From the NCBI GenBank assembly GCA_028275745.1, contig JAPWUB010000002.1, positions 1-64,000 on the forward strand: 64,000 nucleotides of DNA. The letters run 5' to 3'. Below are positions 53,743 to 62,388 of the stretch, in pieces (position 1 is the stretch's first letter; each line of letters starts with the position of its first letter). This DNA is from Desulfurococcales archaeon. GTDB lineage: Archaea > Thermoproteota > Thermoprotei_A > Sulfolobales > Ignisphaeraceae. The notes below the pieces were generated by a model. It was not told the origin of the DNA and made no database searches. It saw only the letters and a program-made list of their open reading frames with translations. The position numbers were made by a program, and so were the translations under genes.

Positions 53743-55143
53743 CTACAGGAACTCAAGGGGTTCAATAATTTGAGTTGCGCTGGCTACAGGTATTGGCGTG
53801 AACATCCATAAATAGTGCTCTCTCCCATATCTTTCGACAGGCTTAACTAAGTGTTTCTGTGCATGTGGGGGAGGTAGATAGAGGGCGTGACTAAGGGTGT
53901 GAATCTCAGTTATGCAATCAAGTACGGGATTAAGTATAGTTATATTGCAGTGCTCGCACTCATAACCCTTACCAATACCTTTTCTCTTCATTCTCCTACC
54001 ACAGTGTGGACATGGCGGTGCTTTACAATGTACCTTTCTGCTAATGCTCAGTAAAGCAATTTTCTCACCATGAAGCACTTGTACGCCGTTCCACAATTTA
54101 ACGTGTCCCTGCACCTCAATAAGATCACCAATATCAAGATTGGATGCTACCTCAGTTAATTTGCTGGGCTTAAAAAATGCTACTAAGATCTCACCGGTAG
54201 AGTCAAATACCTTTACCAATACAGCACCACCTTGAAGTATCTTAGGTGTTGAAACCACAACACCTCTTATCTTTCCAGTTCTGAAGGGTCTCAAAGAATC
54301 TATGGTTCTAGCGACTGCATGGCTATCTGTTCCTTGATTGGTTCTAAAGATGGTCCACGCAGCTATAGGTTCACAAACCCTTATTACATGTAGCCCAATC
54401 TTCAGTGTCTCAGGATCTTCGCCTCTTATTCCATAGAGAATAGGGTCTGGGCCGTGAGGCGCTATTAAAACTCTATCCTCATTATAGTCATAATTATTGA
54501 AGGTACTTCCCCTAGTTAATTCATCGAAAAGCTTCACACTATTCTCATCAATACACCTATCCCTAGAATACATCTTTCTAGACCTATACGTTAGTAGTTC
54601 GTATGTGTAGTCAGACTCTTCATCAAGTATCCAAGTAATAGCTGCTAAGGCCCCTACAAGACCCCGCTTGTTGAATCTTTTAGAAAAAACAATACCTCTC
54701 CTACTAAGCTTTAAATATAGATCCTGATCAATAAAAGCAATGTCTGATACAGCTTTCCGATAAATCCACACAAGACCATTTAATGCAGTGTGACGTGCTA
54801 CAACAAGTCCCGGTTCAATACCTGTGCTTTCCGGTTCAATACTCATCTTCTTCATGTAGTCATCAATGAGCTCCTCAAGCATCTCCACAACGCTTTCAAG
54901 GTTCTCTGTAATTTCACAAGGAAGTAGAATTCTCAGTGCTACAGCTCCATTTCCACGCGTCTTCCATGGTATGGAAGGGTTAAGCCTTACAAGGTTCGGG
55001 TAATCGAATAGCATAGTACTCTTTATTTTGCTGGCCAAAGAGTTGAGAAGATATGTTGCAAGATGTGTTGTACAACCACCTGTATGTGAATCGAAATCGT
55101 CTAGACCTACATCGATAGCACAAAAATCGGTGTTGTTTTCCAT
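53743..55143 (-). CDS. tiaS: tRNA(Ile2) 2-agmatinylcytidine synthetase TiaS
   Basis: The 466-aa protein has the TiaS start with AIDVGLDDFDSHTGGCTTHLATYLL, the RLNPSIPWKTRGNGAVALRI motif, an OB-fold region and a C-terminal zinc ribbon (CPHCGRRMKRKGIGKGYECEHC). It uses agmatine and ATP to turn C34 of tRNA-Ile2 into agmatidine so that AUA is read. It stands between RNase P RNA and the RAM gene. Confidence 0.95.
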   Translation of the reverse strand: MENNTDFCAIDVGLDDFDSHTGGCTTHLATYLLNSLASKIKSTMLFDYPNLVRLNPSIPWKTRGNGAVALRILLPCEITENLESVVEMLEELIDDYMKKMSIEPESTGIEPGLVVARHTALNGLVWIYRKAVSDIAFIDQDLYLKLSRRGIVFSKRFNKRGLVGALAAITWILDEESDYTYELLTYRSRKMYSRDRCIDENSVKLFDELTRGSTFNNYDYNEDRVLIAPHGPDPILYGIRGEDPETLKIGLHVIRVCEPIAAWTIFRTNQGTDSHAVARTIDSLRPFRTGKIRGVVVSTPKILQGGAVLVKVFDSTGEILVAFFKPSKLTEVASNLDIGDLIEVQGHVKLWNGVQVLHGEKIALLSISRKVHCKAPPCPHCGRRMKRKGIGKGYECEHCNITILNPVLDCITEIHTLSHALYLPPPHAQKHLVKPVERYGREHYLWMFTPIPVASATQIIEPLEFL

Positions 55144-55169
55144 GGTTGTACAGATCTATGCATAGTACA

Positions 55170-55415
55170 TTACTTTTTGGTGAGCGATTCTACAACTATT
55201 AGAGTTATTGTGGACCTAACCTTTGGGATTTTCCTAAGAGTTTCTGAAATTGCCTTTCTTAACTTCTCAACAGAATCGGCTTCAACTTCCGCTACTATAT
55301 CATAGATTCCATAGACCATGTAGGCGTCTTTCACATTCTCAATGTTCTTCACTTCATTTAATACCTCCTCTTCTGCACCAACTTCTGTATTGATTAACAC
55401 TATTGCTTTGGGCAT
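55170..55415 (-). CDS. stand-alone Lrp/AsnC ligand-binding (RAM) domain protein
   Basis: The 81-aa protein is a complete RAM domain: AIVLINTEVGAEEEVLNEVKNIENVKDAYMVYGIYDIVAEVEADSVEKLRKAI. No helix-turn-helix is present. Such proteins oligomerise and bind small effectors such as amino acids, and may modulate full-length Lrp proteins. A 20-bp palindrome overlaps its TATA box. Confidence 0.9.
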   Translation of the reverse strand: MPKAIVLINTEVGAEEEVLNEVKNIENVKDAYMVYGIYDIVAEVEADSVEKLRKAISETLRKIPKVRSTITLIVVESLTKK

Positions 55416-55445
55416 CTAGGCTCACACAATTATTAGTGCTAATGT

Positions 55446-55465
55446 TAGAGGCATAAAAGCCTCTA
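55446..55465 (-). promoter_or_regulatory. 20-bp palindrome over the TATA box of the RAM gene
   Basis: TAGAGGC-ATAAAA-GCCTCTA is a perfect inverted repeat with 7-bp arms. Its core, TTTTAT on the minus strand, lies about 40 bp before the RAM start codon, the expected TATA position. Binding of a dimeric Lrp-like regulator would block TBP. The alternative is a hairpin in a longer transcript from tsr3. Confidence 0.5.
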
Positions 55466-55509
55466 TGTCAGATCCGCATCATCTGCTTAAGTAAAATGTT
55501 AATTAGTGT

Positions 55510-56085
55510 CTAAGATTTATCATCGTTTTCAAGCAATTTGTGTAGCTCTGTCAAGATCTTTATATCCTCTCTGAGTTCAGGGAAGAATAATTCACGTTGA
55601 ATTCTCTCGACATCTTCATCTGTTTTAGCCTCTGAATAAAGCTTTAATGGGATGCTATTCAACTGAATAAATGTGGACCCCCATTTAAATAGAGAGGCAA
55701 TCTTGTTTGCCTCCTCATCAAAGCCCATGATTATCAGCGCTGCTATCACAGCCTCAGCAGTACTTAACCTAAACGGTTTTCCATAGTTCACGTTATTAGC
55801 TGCTAGTAGAATCGGTAAAACTCTTTGTTGTCCCCTACGTAGCCTCTTCAAGGTTTTTACACCTCTTTTCCACGATACATCAATGGCTACAAGACCACAC
55901 TGTTCAGCATAGTACCGATCAGCGCGCTTTAGGTATGAAGCGGCAAAGGGGTTGAGAACCACCGAGCATGTTGGGATCTCCTTAAAGCTGTATACCCTCT
56001 CTGCAACACCATGCCTAAGCATCTTCTCAGCTGTGCAAGCATCTGGTGAATCCTCATAAGCTGTGTAGACTAGGATTTTAACCAC
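55510..56085 (-). CDS. 16S rRNA aminocarboxypropyltransferase Tsr3 (DUF367)
   Basis: The 191-aa protein has CTAEKMLRHGVAERVYSF, SVVLNPFAASYLKRADRYYAEQCGLVAIDVSWKRGVKTLKRLRRGQQRVLPILLAANNVNYGKPFRLSTAEAVIAALIIMG. This is the Tsr3 pattern; the enzyme transfers the acp group from AdoMet to a pseudouridine or uridine in helix 31 of small-subunit rRNA. It starts GTG. Confidence 0.93.
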   Translation of the reverse strand: MVKILVYTAYEDSPDACTAEKMLRHGVAERVYSFKEIPTCSVVLNPFAASYLKRADRYYAEQCGLVAIDVSWKRGVKTLKRLRRGQQRVLPILLAANNVNYGKPFRLSTAEAVIAALIIMGFDEEANKIASLFKWGSTFIQLNSIPLKLYSEAKTDEDVERIQRELFFPELREDIKILTELHKLLENDDKS

Positions 56086-56211
56086 TCTTTCTGCACCTTG
56101 TTACTTTGGGAGATGCTAAGCAGAGTAATATACCCAAATAGGTATAGGTAATTTAGATAAACACTTAATATGCTGAGTCAACGAGAGTAAAACAGAGATA
56201 AGACTATAATA

Positions 56212-56285
56212 GGGCCCGTAGTCTAGTCTGGTAGGACGCCGCCCTCACAAGGCGGAGGTCCGGGGTTCAAATCCCCGCGGGCCCA
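56212..56285 (+). tRNA. tRNA-Val (CAC)
   Basis: Acceptor GGGCCCG/CGGGCCC, anticodon loop CTCACAA (anticodon CAC) and T arm CGGGG-TTCAAAT-CCCCG are present. A73 is followed by CCT, so no complete CCA is encoded. It differs from tRNA-Val(GAC) at only three positions (9, 34, 37). Confidence 0.97.
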
Positions 56286-56429
56286 CCTTCAATAATTATT
56301 GTTGACATTTTGAATAGACTGAGTACTTTATTATTTGTAGTTTGTAAATGTCTTATTCTGGAAAGTGTAAGGGTTTTAGGTAAATAATGTGTAACGCTAA
56401 GTATGCGTTTAAGGTATAGGTGATGGTAG

Positions 56430-57122
56430 TTGATCGATGTTTGTGAAAGGTTGTGGAGGTATATAGCAAACTTTAATGAAAGTCTGAAAAGCTTGAAGAT
56501 TCTAGATTCTTCTGCACGTCACATAGTTGATCTGGCAATGGCTTACTTTAGTGACTCGCGTTACTATTATGAGAAGGGAGACTGTGTAACAGGCATTGCA
56601 ACAATTTCTTATGCTGAGGGTTTACTGGACGCTCTTCGCAGTCTTGGATTGATAGAGTGGAGCTGGGTTAAAGCAAAGGAGGTGAGAGTCTTCGCTGCAG
56701 GCTCATTCGATGTTCTTCATCCAGGTCACATAGAGTTTCTTAAATGGGCTTCAATGCAAGGTAGCAAGCTATTCGTTGTTGTTTCAAAGGATTCTAACTA
56801 CACTAGGATTAAGGGTGTGGAACCTATTTTTAAAGATTTTGAGAGAGCAATTATTGTAGGGGCGTTGCGGTACGTATATAAAGCTTTTGTTGGGTATGAC
56901 GATTTTTTGAAATCTGTTGAGGAGGTGAAGCCAGACATCATTGCCTTAGGACCTGATCAGATTGATGTTAATGAGCTTGCAAGGGATTTGAGGAATAGAG
57001 GTATCGAGGCGCATGTCGTAAAAATGCCTGAGAGGGTGCTAGGGTACTCATCGTCTAGTGTAAAGGAGAAGGTTTGTAGTGTATGGTGTAGGAGCGGAGC
57101 TCAAAATAGAAGTAGTATTTAG
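56430..57122 (+). CDS. DUF357-nucleotidyltransferase fusion (RibL-like)
   Basis: The first 80 residues match DUF357 (RHIVDLAMAYFSDSRYYYEKGDCVTGIATISYAEGLLDALR). Residues from about 85 form a cytidylyltransferase-like domain with VRVFAAGSFDVLHPGHIEFL (the HxGH motif) and DIIALGPDQ, ending with SSSSVKE. Archaeal RibL proteins of this family are FAD synthetases; the substrate here is inferred. The TTG start fits a GGTGATGG ribosome binding site. It is convergent with aCPSF1. Confidence 0.85.
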   Translation: MIDVCERLWRYIANFNESLKSLKILDSSARHIVDLAMAYFSDSRYYYEKGDCVTGIATISYAEGLLDALRSLGLIEWSWVKAKEVRVFAAGSFDVLHPGHIEFLKWASMQGSKLFVVVSKDSNYTRIKGVEPIFKDFERAIIVGALRYVYKAFVGYDDFLKSVEEVKPDIIALGPDQIDVNELARDLRNRGIEAHVVKMPERVLGYSSSSVKEKVCSVWCRSGAQNRSSI

Positions 57123-59054
57123 TTACATGTTGTATGCTAAGGTGTAGGAGTCTAGAATATTTGGTACAAGCACTACAGCCTCTTCTATTCCTAAGCTTTT
57201 CCCTCTCTTCTCTATCTCTCGCGCTAATGAAGTGATAGCCTTCTTTTCTCCATGAACCAGAATAATCTTTGAAGGCTTCGGCTGTATATGCTTTATATAG
57301 TCAAGAAGCTGTGTCCTATCTGAGTGTCCTGAGAAGCCCTCTATTGCGTAAACTTCCATCTTTACCTTTACTATCTCAACCTTTCCTTGCTCATTTACAA
57401 AGGCTATTTCCCTAGCTCCATCTCTTATTCTCCTACCTAAAGTCCCCTCTACTTGATAGTTTACAAAGATCATAGAGTTGTTTGGGTTTGGAGCCATAAG
57501 CTTAAAGTATTCAACAGCAGGTCCTCCTGTTAACATGCCTGAAGTAGCTATGATTATGGCTGGTTCAGAGCTTTCAACTATCTCTGTTCTAGGTTCTCTA
57601 CCTTCAAGTCTTACAAATGTTTCAAAATCGAATGGATTCTCATTGCTTCTTATCCTCTTCTCAAGATCCTTCGAAAGTAGCTCGGGGTACATGGTGTGTA
57701 TTGCTGTAACCTCATGTATCATACCCTCTATGTATACAGGCATCTTTGGTATCTTGCCCATCCTCATAGCATCTGCCAGTATTACCAGAATTTCTTGTGC
57801 TCTTCCAACTGCAAGTGTGGGTATCAGAACCTTTCCTCCTCTTTCATAGGTTTTACGAATAATTTGAAGTAGCTGTTCTTCAGCTTCTTCCCTCTTGGGC
57901 TGGTCTGTTGCGCCGTATGTGCTCTCCATTATTAGCGTATCCACACGTGGAAACTCGTAATCTGCTCTATCTAGAAGTCTAGTTCTGCCAAACTTCATAT
58001 CACCTGTGTACACAATATTGTGGAAGCCATTCCCTATGTGGAGGTGCACTATTGCTGAGCCAAGGATGTGCCCAGCATTGTATAGTGTGAGCCTAATGTC
58101 TGGAGCAATGTCTGTAACAACATTATACTTCAGCGTTATTGTATGTAGCAGCATTTTCTCCACATCTGCTAATGTGAATGGAGGTTCTTTGCCCTCCCTC
58201 TCGGTGATCTCGAGGAAATCCTTCAACAACAGCACTACGAGATCTCTTGTAGCTTCAGTCATGTATACAGCTCCTTTGAAGCCGTACTTGAATAGGTATG
58301 GTACAAGCCCTACATGATCTAGATGTGCGTGTGTGACTATAATGGCGTCTATGTCTTCCGGGTCTATTCCTAGGAGATCCGCTCTTGGAAATGCATTTGG
58401 CGAAAGCCCTCTGCCAGGGTTAAGACCAAAGTCTAGTAATAGCTTTGTCTCTGCAGTTTCAACTAGTATTGCTGATCTTCCAACTTCTTGAGTGGCACCA
58501 AGGAATGTTACCCTAACAAAGTTATTTCCATTCTTTGCTAGTAGAACCTCTCTATAGATGTTCTCTCCAACCTCTCGTAGGAATCTTAACCTGTAGTCGC
58601 TGCGCATTAAGTAGCTTTTGGTGATTTCCTCAAGGATTCTTGATCTAAGTAGCGGTGCCCTAACTATTCTAGGTCTCCACCCTGTGTAGACAATGATCTC
58701 TCTGCTTTTGCTTTCAACAAGGTCTGGGTTCTTAGCTATTATAACAACCTCTCCGAGCACATGATCAAACTCTATATCCTCTACACCAGCCTCAGGAGGA
58801 ATAATACTTCTTAGGTACTCTCGAACCTCTTTCTCAGGCTTACGTATTGATGGATCAGTTCTAACAACAATTCTCTTCTTAATAAGCTTAGCTATCTGCG
58901 CTACGACATTTCCTTGTTCAAGCAGGAACTGCGGGTTCTTAACATATATAGCTATCTCAGATCCTTCAAATTCTAGCCTTGTTAGCTGTGCTGATGGAGG
59001 TATCGACTTTAGTATCACTGACCTTATGTATGTAAGGTCTATGTTGAAGCTCAT
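57123..59054 (-). CDS. aCPSF1 (FttA) beta-CASP ribonuclease
   Basis: The 643-aa protein has two N-terminal KH-like domains (residues 1-140). A metallo-beta-lactamase core follows with THAHLDHVGLVPYLFKYG, YTGDMKFGRTRLL, and VDTLIMESTYGATDQPKREEAEEQ, then the beta-CASP part with TSGMLTGGPAVEYFK and GFSGHSDR. It cleaves transcript 3' ends and acts in archaeal transcription termination. The start overlaps the psmB stop by 4 nt. Confidence 0.97.
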   Translation of the reverse strand: MSFNIDLTYIRSVILKSIPPSAQLTRLEFEGSEIAIYVKNPQFLLEQGNVVAQIAKLIKKRIVVRTDPSIRKPEKEVREYLRSIIPPEAGVEDIEFDHVLGEVVIIAKNPDLVESKSREIIVYTGWRPRIVRAPLLRSRILEEITKSYLMRSDYRLRFLREVGENIYREVLLAKNGNNFVRVTFLGATQEVGRSAILVETAETKLLLDFGLNPGRGLSPNAFPRADLLGIDPEDIDAIIVTHAHLDHVGLVPYLFKYGFKGAVYMTEATRDLVVLLLKDFLEITEREGKEPPFTLADVEKMLLHTITLKYNVVTDIAPDIRLTLYNAGHILGSAIVHLHIGNGFHNIVYTGDMKFGRTRLLDRADYEFPRVDTLIMESTYGATDQPKREEAEEQLLQIIRKTYERGGKVLIPTLAVGRAQEILVILADAMRMGKIPKMPVYIEGMIHEVTAIHTMYPELLSKDLEKRIRSNENPFDFETFVRLEGREPRTEIVESSEPAIIIATSGMLTGGPAVEYFKLMAPNPNNSMIFVNYQVEGTLGRRIRDGAREIAFVNEQGKVEIVKVKMEVYAIEGFSGHSDRTQLLDYIKHIQPKPSKIILVHGEKKAITSLAREIEKRGKSLGIEEAVVLVPNILDSYTLAYNM

Positions 59055-59743
59055 GCTGTTATCCTTCCAAGAATCTTCTTTATCTCATCAACTGTGAATG
59101 TGTATTCCCTGTAGAGATCCTTTCCTATAACAACAGCATCTATACCTATACCACCGCTAAAGACGTCTCTTGCAATTGCTGAGGCAACAGCTTTTACAGC
59201 TAGTTTCACTGATTCCTCTACACCTAGATCAGGCCTGTAATCAGCCTCTATAACACCTATAGCTATCGGTGATCCAGACCCCGTAGCAGTAATCTTCTCC
59301 TCTGTTACATCACCGTAGGGCTCTATGTTGAAGAGTTTTGGTCCTTCGTAGTAGTCGTAGCCTCCTAGGATTAGCTGGACTATGAATGGGAAGTACTTGC
59401 TCTCATTGAGTATTAGCCCCAGTATTGAGGCCATGCTTCTAAGAGGCATAGGCCTTCCATTAAGTAACTGGTAGTACCACGCCTCAGCCCTAATATAGTC
59501 TGCCAGAACTTGGGCATCGGCAACCAGTCCTGCTATGGTTATTGCAGCTCTGTCATCTATCTTTATTATCTTCTTCACAATTTTGTGGGCTACATAGATA
59601 CCTGCTGTAGCCTTTTTATCTGCAGCTAGCACTACATGATCTCTGAATACCATACCAACTGTTGTCGTTCCTTTCAATGCTTTGTCTATTAGCTCTTTTA
59701 CTCGCTCTGAATTCTTTCTTAGAATCAGATCTAACGTTTCCAT
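59051..59743 (-). CDS. psmB: proteasome beta subunit
   Basis: A roughly 25-residue propeptide ends at G-TTTVGMVF, leaving Thr1. Asp17 (VLAADKKAT) and Lys33 (HKIVKKI) are present, so this is a catalytically competent beta subunit. It forms the inner rings of the 20S core with PAN at 9.6 kb as a partner. A TATA-like GTAGTTTAAGG lies just upstream near 59755. Confidence 0.96.
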   Translation of the reverse strand: METLDLILRKNSERVKELIDKALKGTTTVGMVFRDHVVLAADKKATAGIYVAHKIVKKIIKIDDRAAITIAGLVADAQVLADYIRAEAWYYQLLNGRPMPLRSMASILGLILNESKYFPFIVQLILGGYDYYEGPKLFNIEPYGDVTEEKITATGSGSPIAIGVIEADYRPDLGVEESVKLAVKAVASAIARDVFSGGIGIDAVVIGKDLYREYTFTVDEIKKILGRITA

Positions 59744-59860
59744 GGTTATAGACCTTAAACTACTCTTCTAGAAACGTGGTCACCGATTCTGCGCATTTTT
59801 CTTTTCCTGTGTAAGCTTAATAAGTTTGAATAACGAAAACGAGAAGGAGGTGCACGTTAA

Positions 59861-60928
59861 TTGCTGAACGTTCACGAGATTTATCTACCTATAAAAGTTG
59901 TTGTTGGTGTTAATGTACTTAAGGATGTTGGGCAATACGTGAAATCCATCTCAATAACGGCTTCAGCAACAAGAGCGCTTATTGTTTCAGGAGCTGGTGA
60001 AACAAGGTCATTTGCTAGGATTGTTTTGGAGAGTCTTCAGCAACAACATATAGACTCTTGGAGTGTTACCGTATCGTCTGCTACTATGGATGATGTTGAG
60101 AAGGTGAAGAGCGTTGCTAAAGAGGTTGATGCTGACGTTATTATTGGTGTTGGAGGCGGCAAAGCCATTGATGTTGCTAAATACGCTGCGCACATACTGG
60201 GTAAATCGTTTGTCAGTGCACCTACAACGCCTTCTCACGATGGTATTGCATCTCCTTTTGCTTCTATAAAGGGTAGTGGTAGGGTAACATCTGTGAAGGC
60301 GGCAACACCTGTGCTCATTGTGGCAGATGTTGAGGCTATGTCTAGGGCTCCTAGGCGCAACATTATAGCTGGGTGCGGCGATTTGCTCGGAAAATTTTCG
60401 GCTGTATTGGACTGGAGGCTAGCCCACAAACTTAGAGGTGAGTACTACGGCGAGTATGCAGCGTCTCTAGCACTGTTATCAGCAAAGCATATAGTTAGGT
60501 ATAGCAATATGTTTAAGGCTAAGCAAATTCCTCTAGAGGCTATCAGGATCCTTGTAGAGGCGCTGATCAGCAGCGGGATTGCCATGGCTATAGCAGGCTC
60601 GACGAGGCCTGCTAGCGGTTCTGAGCATCTAATAGCTCACGCAATAGATGCTGTCGCAAACTATCCAGCACTACACGGTGAAGAGGTTGGTATAGGAACT
60701 GTGATAGCGCTGTACCTGCATGGAAGGAACTGGCGCAGAATTAGAGACATATTGAGTGAGATAGGTGCTCCTACAAAGATAAGCCAGATCAATGTTTCTA
60801 GGGAGCAGATGGTTAAGGCACTTACAATAGCTCACACAATTAGGCCTGAAAGGTATACGATACTGGGTGAGAAAGGGTTTAGTGAGGAAGCAGCTGAGAA
60901 AATAATCGATGTGCTAGAGCTTGACTAG
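59861..60928 (+). CDS. egsA: sn-glycerol-1-phosphate dehydrogenase
   Basis: The 355-aa protein has VDADVIIGVGGGKAIDVAKYAAHILGKSFVSAPTTPSHDGIASPFASI and the zinc-ligand region GSTRPASGSEHLIAHAIDA and LHGEEVGIGTVIALYLHG. It makes the sn-1 glycerol phosphate backbone of archaeal lipids. It starts TTG behind a strong AGGAGGTG at 9-nt spacing. Confidence 0.96.
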   Translation: MLNVHEIYLPIKVVVGVNVLKDVGQYVKSISITASATRALIVSGAGETRSFARIVLESLQQQHIDSWSVTVSSATMDDVEKVKSVAKEVDADVIIGVGGGKAIDVAKYAAHILGKSFVSAPTTPSHDGIASPFASIKGSGRVTSVKAATPVLIVADVEAMSRAPRRNIIAGCGDLLGKFSAVLDWRLAHKLRGEYYGEYAASLALLSAKHIVRYSNMFKAKQIPLEAIRILVEALISSGIAMAIAGSTRPASGSEHLIAHAIDAVANYPALHGEEVGIGTVIALYLHGRNWRRIRDILSEIGAPTKISQINVSREQMVKALTIAHTIRPERYTILGEKGFSEEAAEKIIDVLELD

Positions 60929-60975
60929 GTCAGCTCAGGCCAGGCAACATCACTACTCAGTTTGGAGAGAATTCA

Positions 60976-61680
60976 TCACGTTTTAGAGGCTTTCTCAAAC
61001 TTGTCTATATATATCACAGTGTCGTACTTGCCTATATACTTGTAGATCTCTTCAGCTACAATAGCTTTTACCAGTTGTAGGTCTCTATCGAGCAGAATCT
61101 CTTTGGGAATCTCAATAGTTACAGCCTTAGTGCTGTGGTCAATGGTCACATTAAATCTCTCTATAGGTATCCTTCTATACCTCCTATGCAACAAATGCTT
61201 TACCTTCTCAACATCATCCTCTATAACCTTAACAACTTTGTACCTGCATATAAGTGTCTTTCCAGCGAGGGGATGGTTAAAGTCTATGAGTACTCTGCCG
61301 CCCGTAATAGCCTTTACAATGCCTACCTGTCCATCTATCTCCACAGACTTCCCAACCTCAGGAATTATGCCTCTCTTAAGAAGCTCCCTAATATTTAACA
61401 CTCTAACCTTTGACGAGTCTCTAACACCATACGCTTTCTCTGGTGGTATTTCAACTTCAAACTCTTTACCGACCTCCCCATAGCTCTCTATATGCTCTTC
61501 AAGACCCTGAATAATCCTGTTCTCACCAACAATAACTAGGAGGGGCTCATAAACTCTGTCTGCCTCCCACTTATTCTCCTTCTTAGCCACATCCTCTATA
61601 GTAGTGTCTATCAGCTCTCCCGTATCTTTAGACCTAATTATGTAGTCTATTAAAACAAAGCTGTTTTTCTGTATAGCCAT
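60976..61680 (-). CDS. FKBP-type peptidyl-prolyl isomerase
   Basis: The protein starts MAIQKNSFVLIDYIIRSKDTGELIDTT and has an insert-in-flap FKBP layout: IIQGLEEHIESYGEVGKEFEVEIPPEKAYGVRDSSKV, then VDFNHPLAGKTL (as IDFNHPLAGK). A C-terminal domain of about 90 residues is present. It acts as a folding helper. The ATG at 61680 is preferred; the track's 61749 start adds 23 residues unlike the family. Confidence 0.92.
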   Translation of the reverse strand: MAIQKNSFVLIDYIIRSKDTGELIDTTIEDVAKKENKWEADRVYEPLLVIVGENRIIQGLEEHIESYGEVGKEFEVEIPPEKAYGVRDSSKVRVLNIRELLKRGIIPEVGKSVEIDGQVGIVKAITGGRVLIDFNHPLAGKTLICRYKVVKVIEDDVEKVKHLLHRRYRRIPIERFNVTIDHSTKAVTIEIPKEILLDRDLQLVKAIVAEEIYKYIGKYDTVIYIDKFEKASKT

Positions 61681-61765
61681 CTCAACCAGCCCATAACACT
61701 CAAAGAAGCTTCTATGCAGTAAGTTAAAAAGCTGATACATTTCATACAATCCTGGGTTGGACTAC

Positions 61766-62344
61766 ATGACTATTGAAATTGAGGTCAAGGTCAGGATTAG
61801 GGATCCAGATGAAGTTGAGAGAAGATTACAAGGGCTTGGAGCAAAGCTTATTGATATTGTCGAAGAGGTTGATAGCTATGTTGATCTAGCTCCCTGCATA
61901 GATATGAGGAAGCAGGATATGGCTTTGAGGATTAGGAAAAGGAGAAGCCTAGTAACAGGAGAGAGCATCAATGAGCTAACCTTTAAGGGTAGAAGAATGC
62001 CAGGTGCTGTGAAAGCGAGGAAGGAGATAACAGTCATAATCAGCGATGGTGAGAAGCTTTTAGAGATTCTCCGAGAACTTGGCTTCAGCAACATATACAC
62101 AGTTTCCAAGACCAGAAAGATCTTTGCTTTGGAGGATCTAAAAATTTTCATAGACAATGTTAAGGAGTTGGGAACATTTCTAGAGATAGAGGCTCCAAGC
62201 ACCATGAACATCGAGAAATTTAGGCAGGTCATCAAGGATTTATTCAATGTTCTTGGAGTTGATGAAAGCTGTATTGAGAGTAAAACGTATTTAGAGCTGT
62301 TGCTTGAGGGTAGAGAAGGTATAGAGGGTGAAAAAGGTTCTTAA
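61766..62344 (+). CDS. CYTH-domain protein (CyaB/ThTPase-like)
   Basis: The start MTIEIEVKVRI gives the EIEVK motif of the CYTH superfamily. ALRIRKRR, ELTFKGRR, KARKEI and FLEIEAPS supply the expected charged tunnel residues. Archaeal members hydrolyse triphosphates or have unknown roles; adenylate cyclase activity should not be assumed. The ATG at 61766 is chosen over the TTG at 61757. Confidence 0.9.
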   Translation: MTIEIEVKVRIRDPDEVERRLQGLGAKLIDIVEEVDSYVDLAPCIDMRKQDMALRIRKRRSLVTGESINELTFKGRRMPGAVKARKEITVIISDGEKLLEILRELGFSNIYTVSKTRKIFALEDLKIFIDNVKELGTFLEIEAPSTMNIEKFRQVIKDLFNVLGVDESCIESKTYLELLLEGREGIEGEKGS

Positions 62345-62388
62345 GTTAAAAATATTTTGTTTAAAAATGTTTAAAATTATTGAATTGT

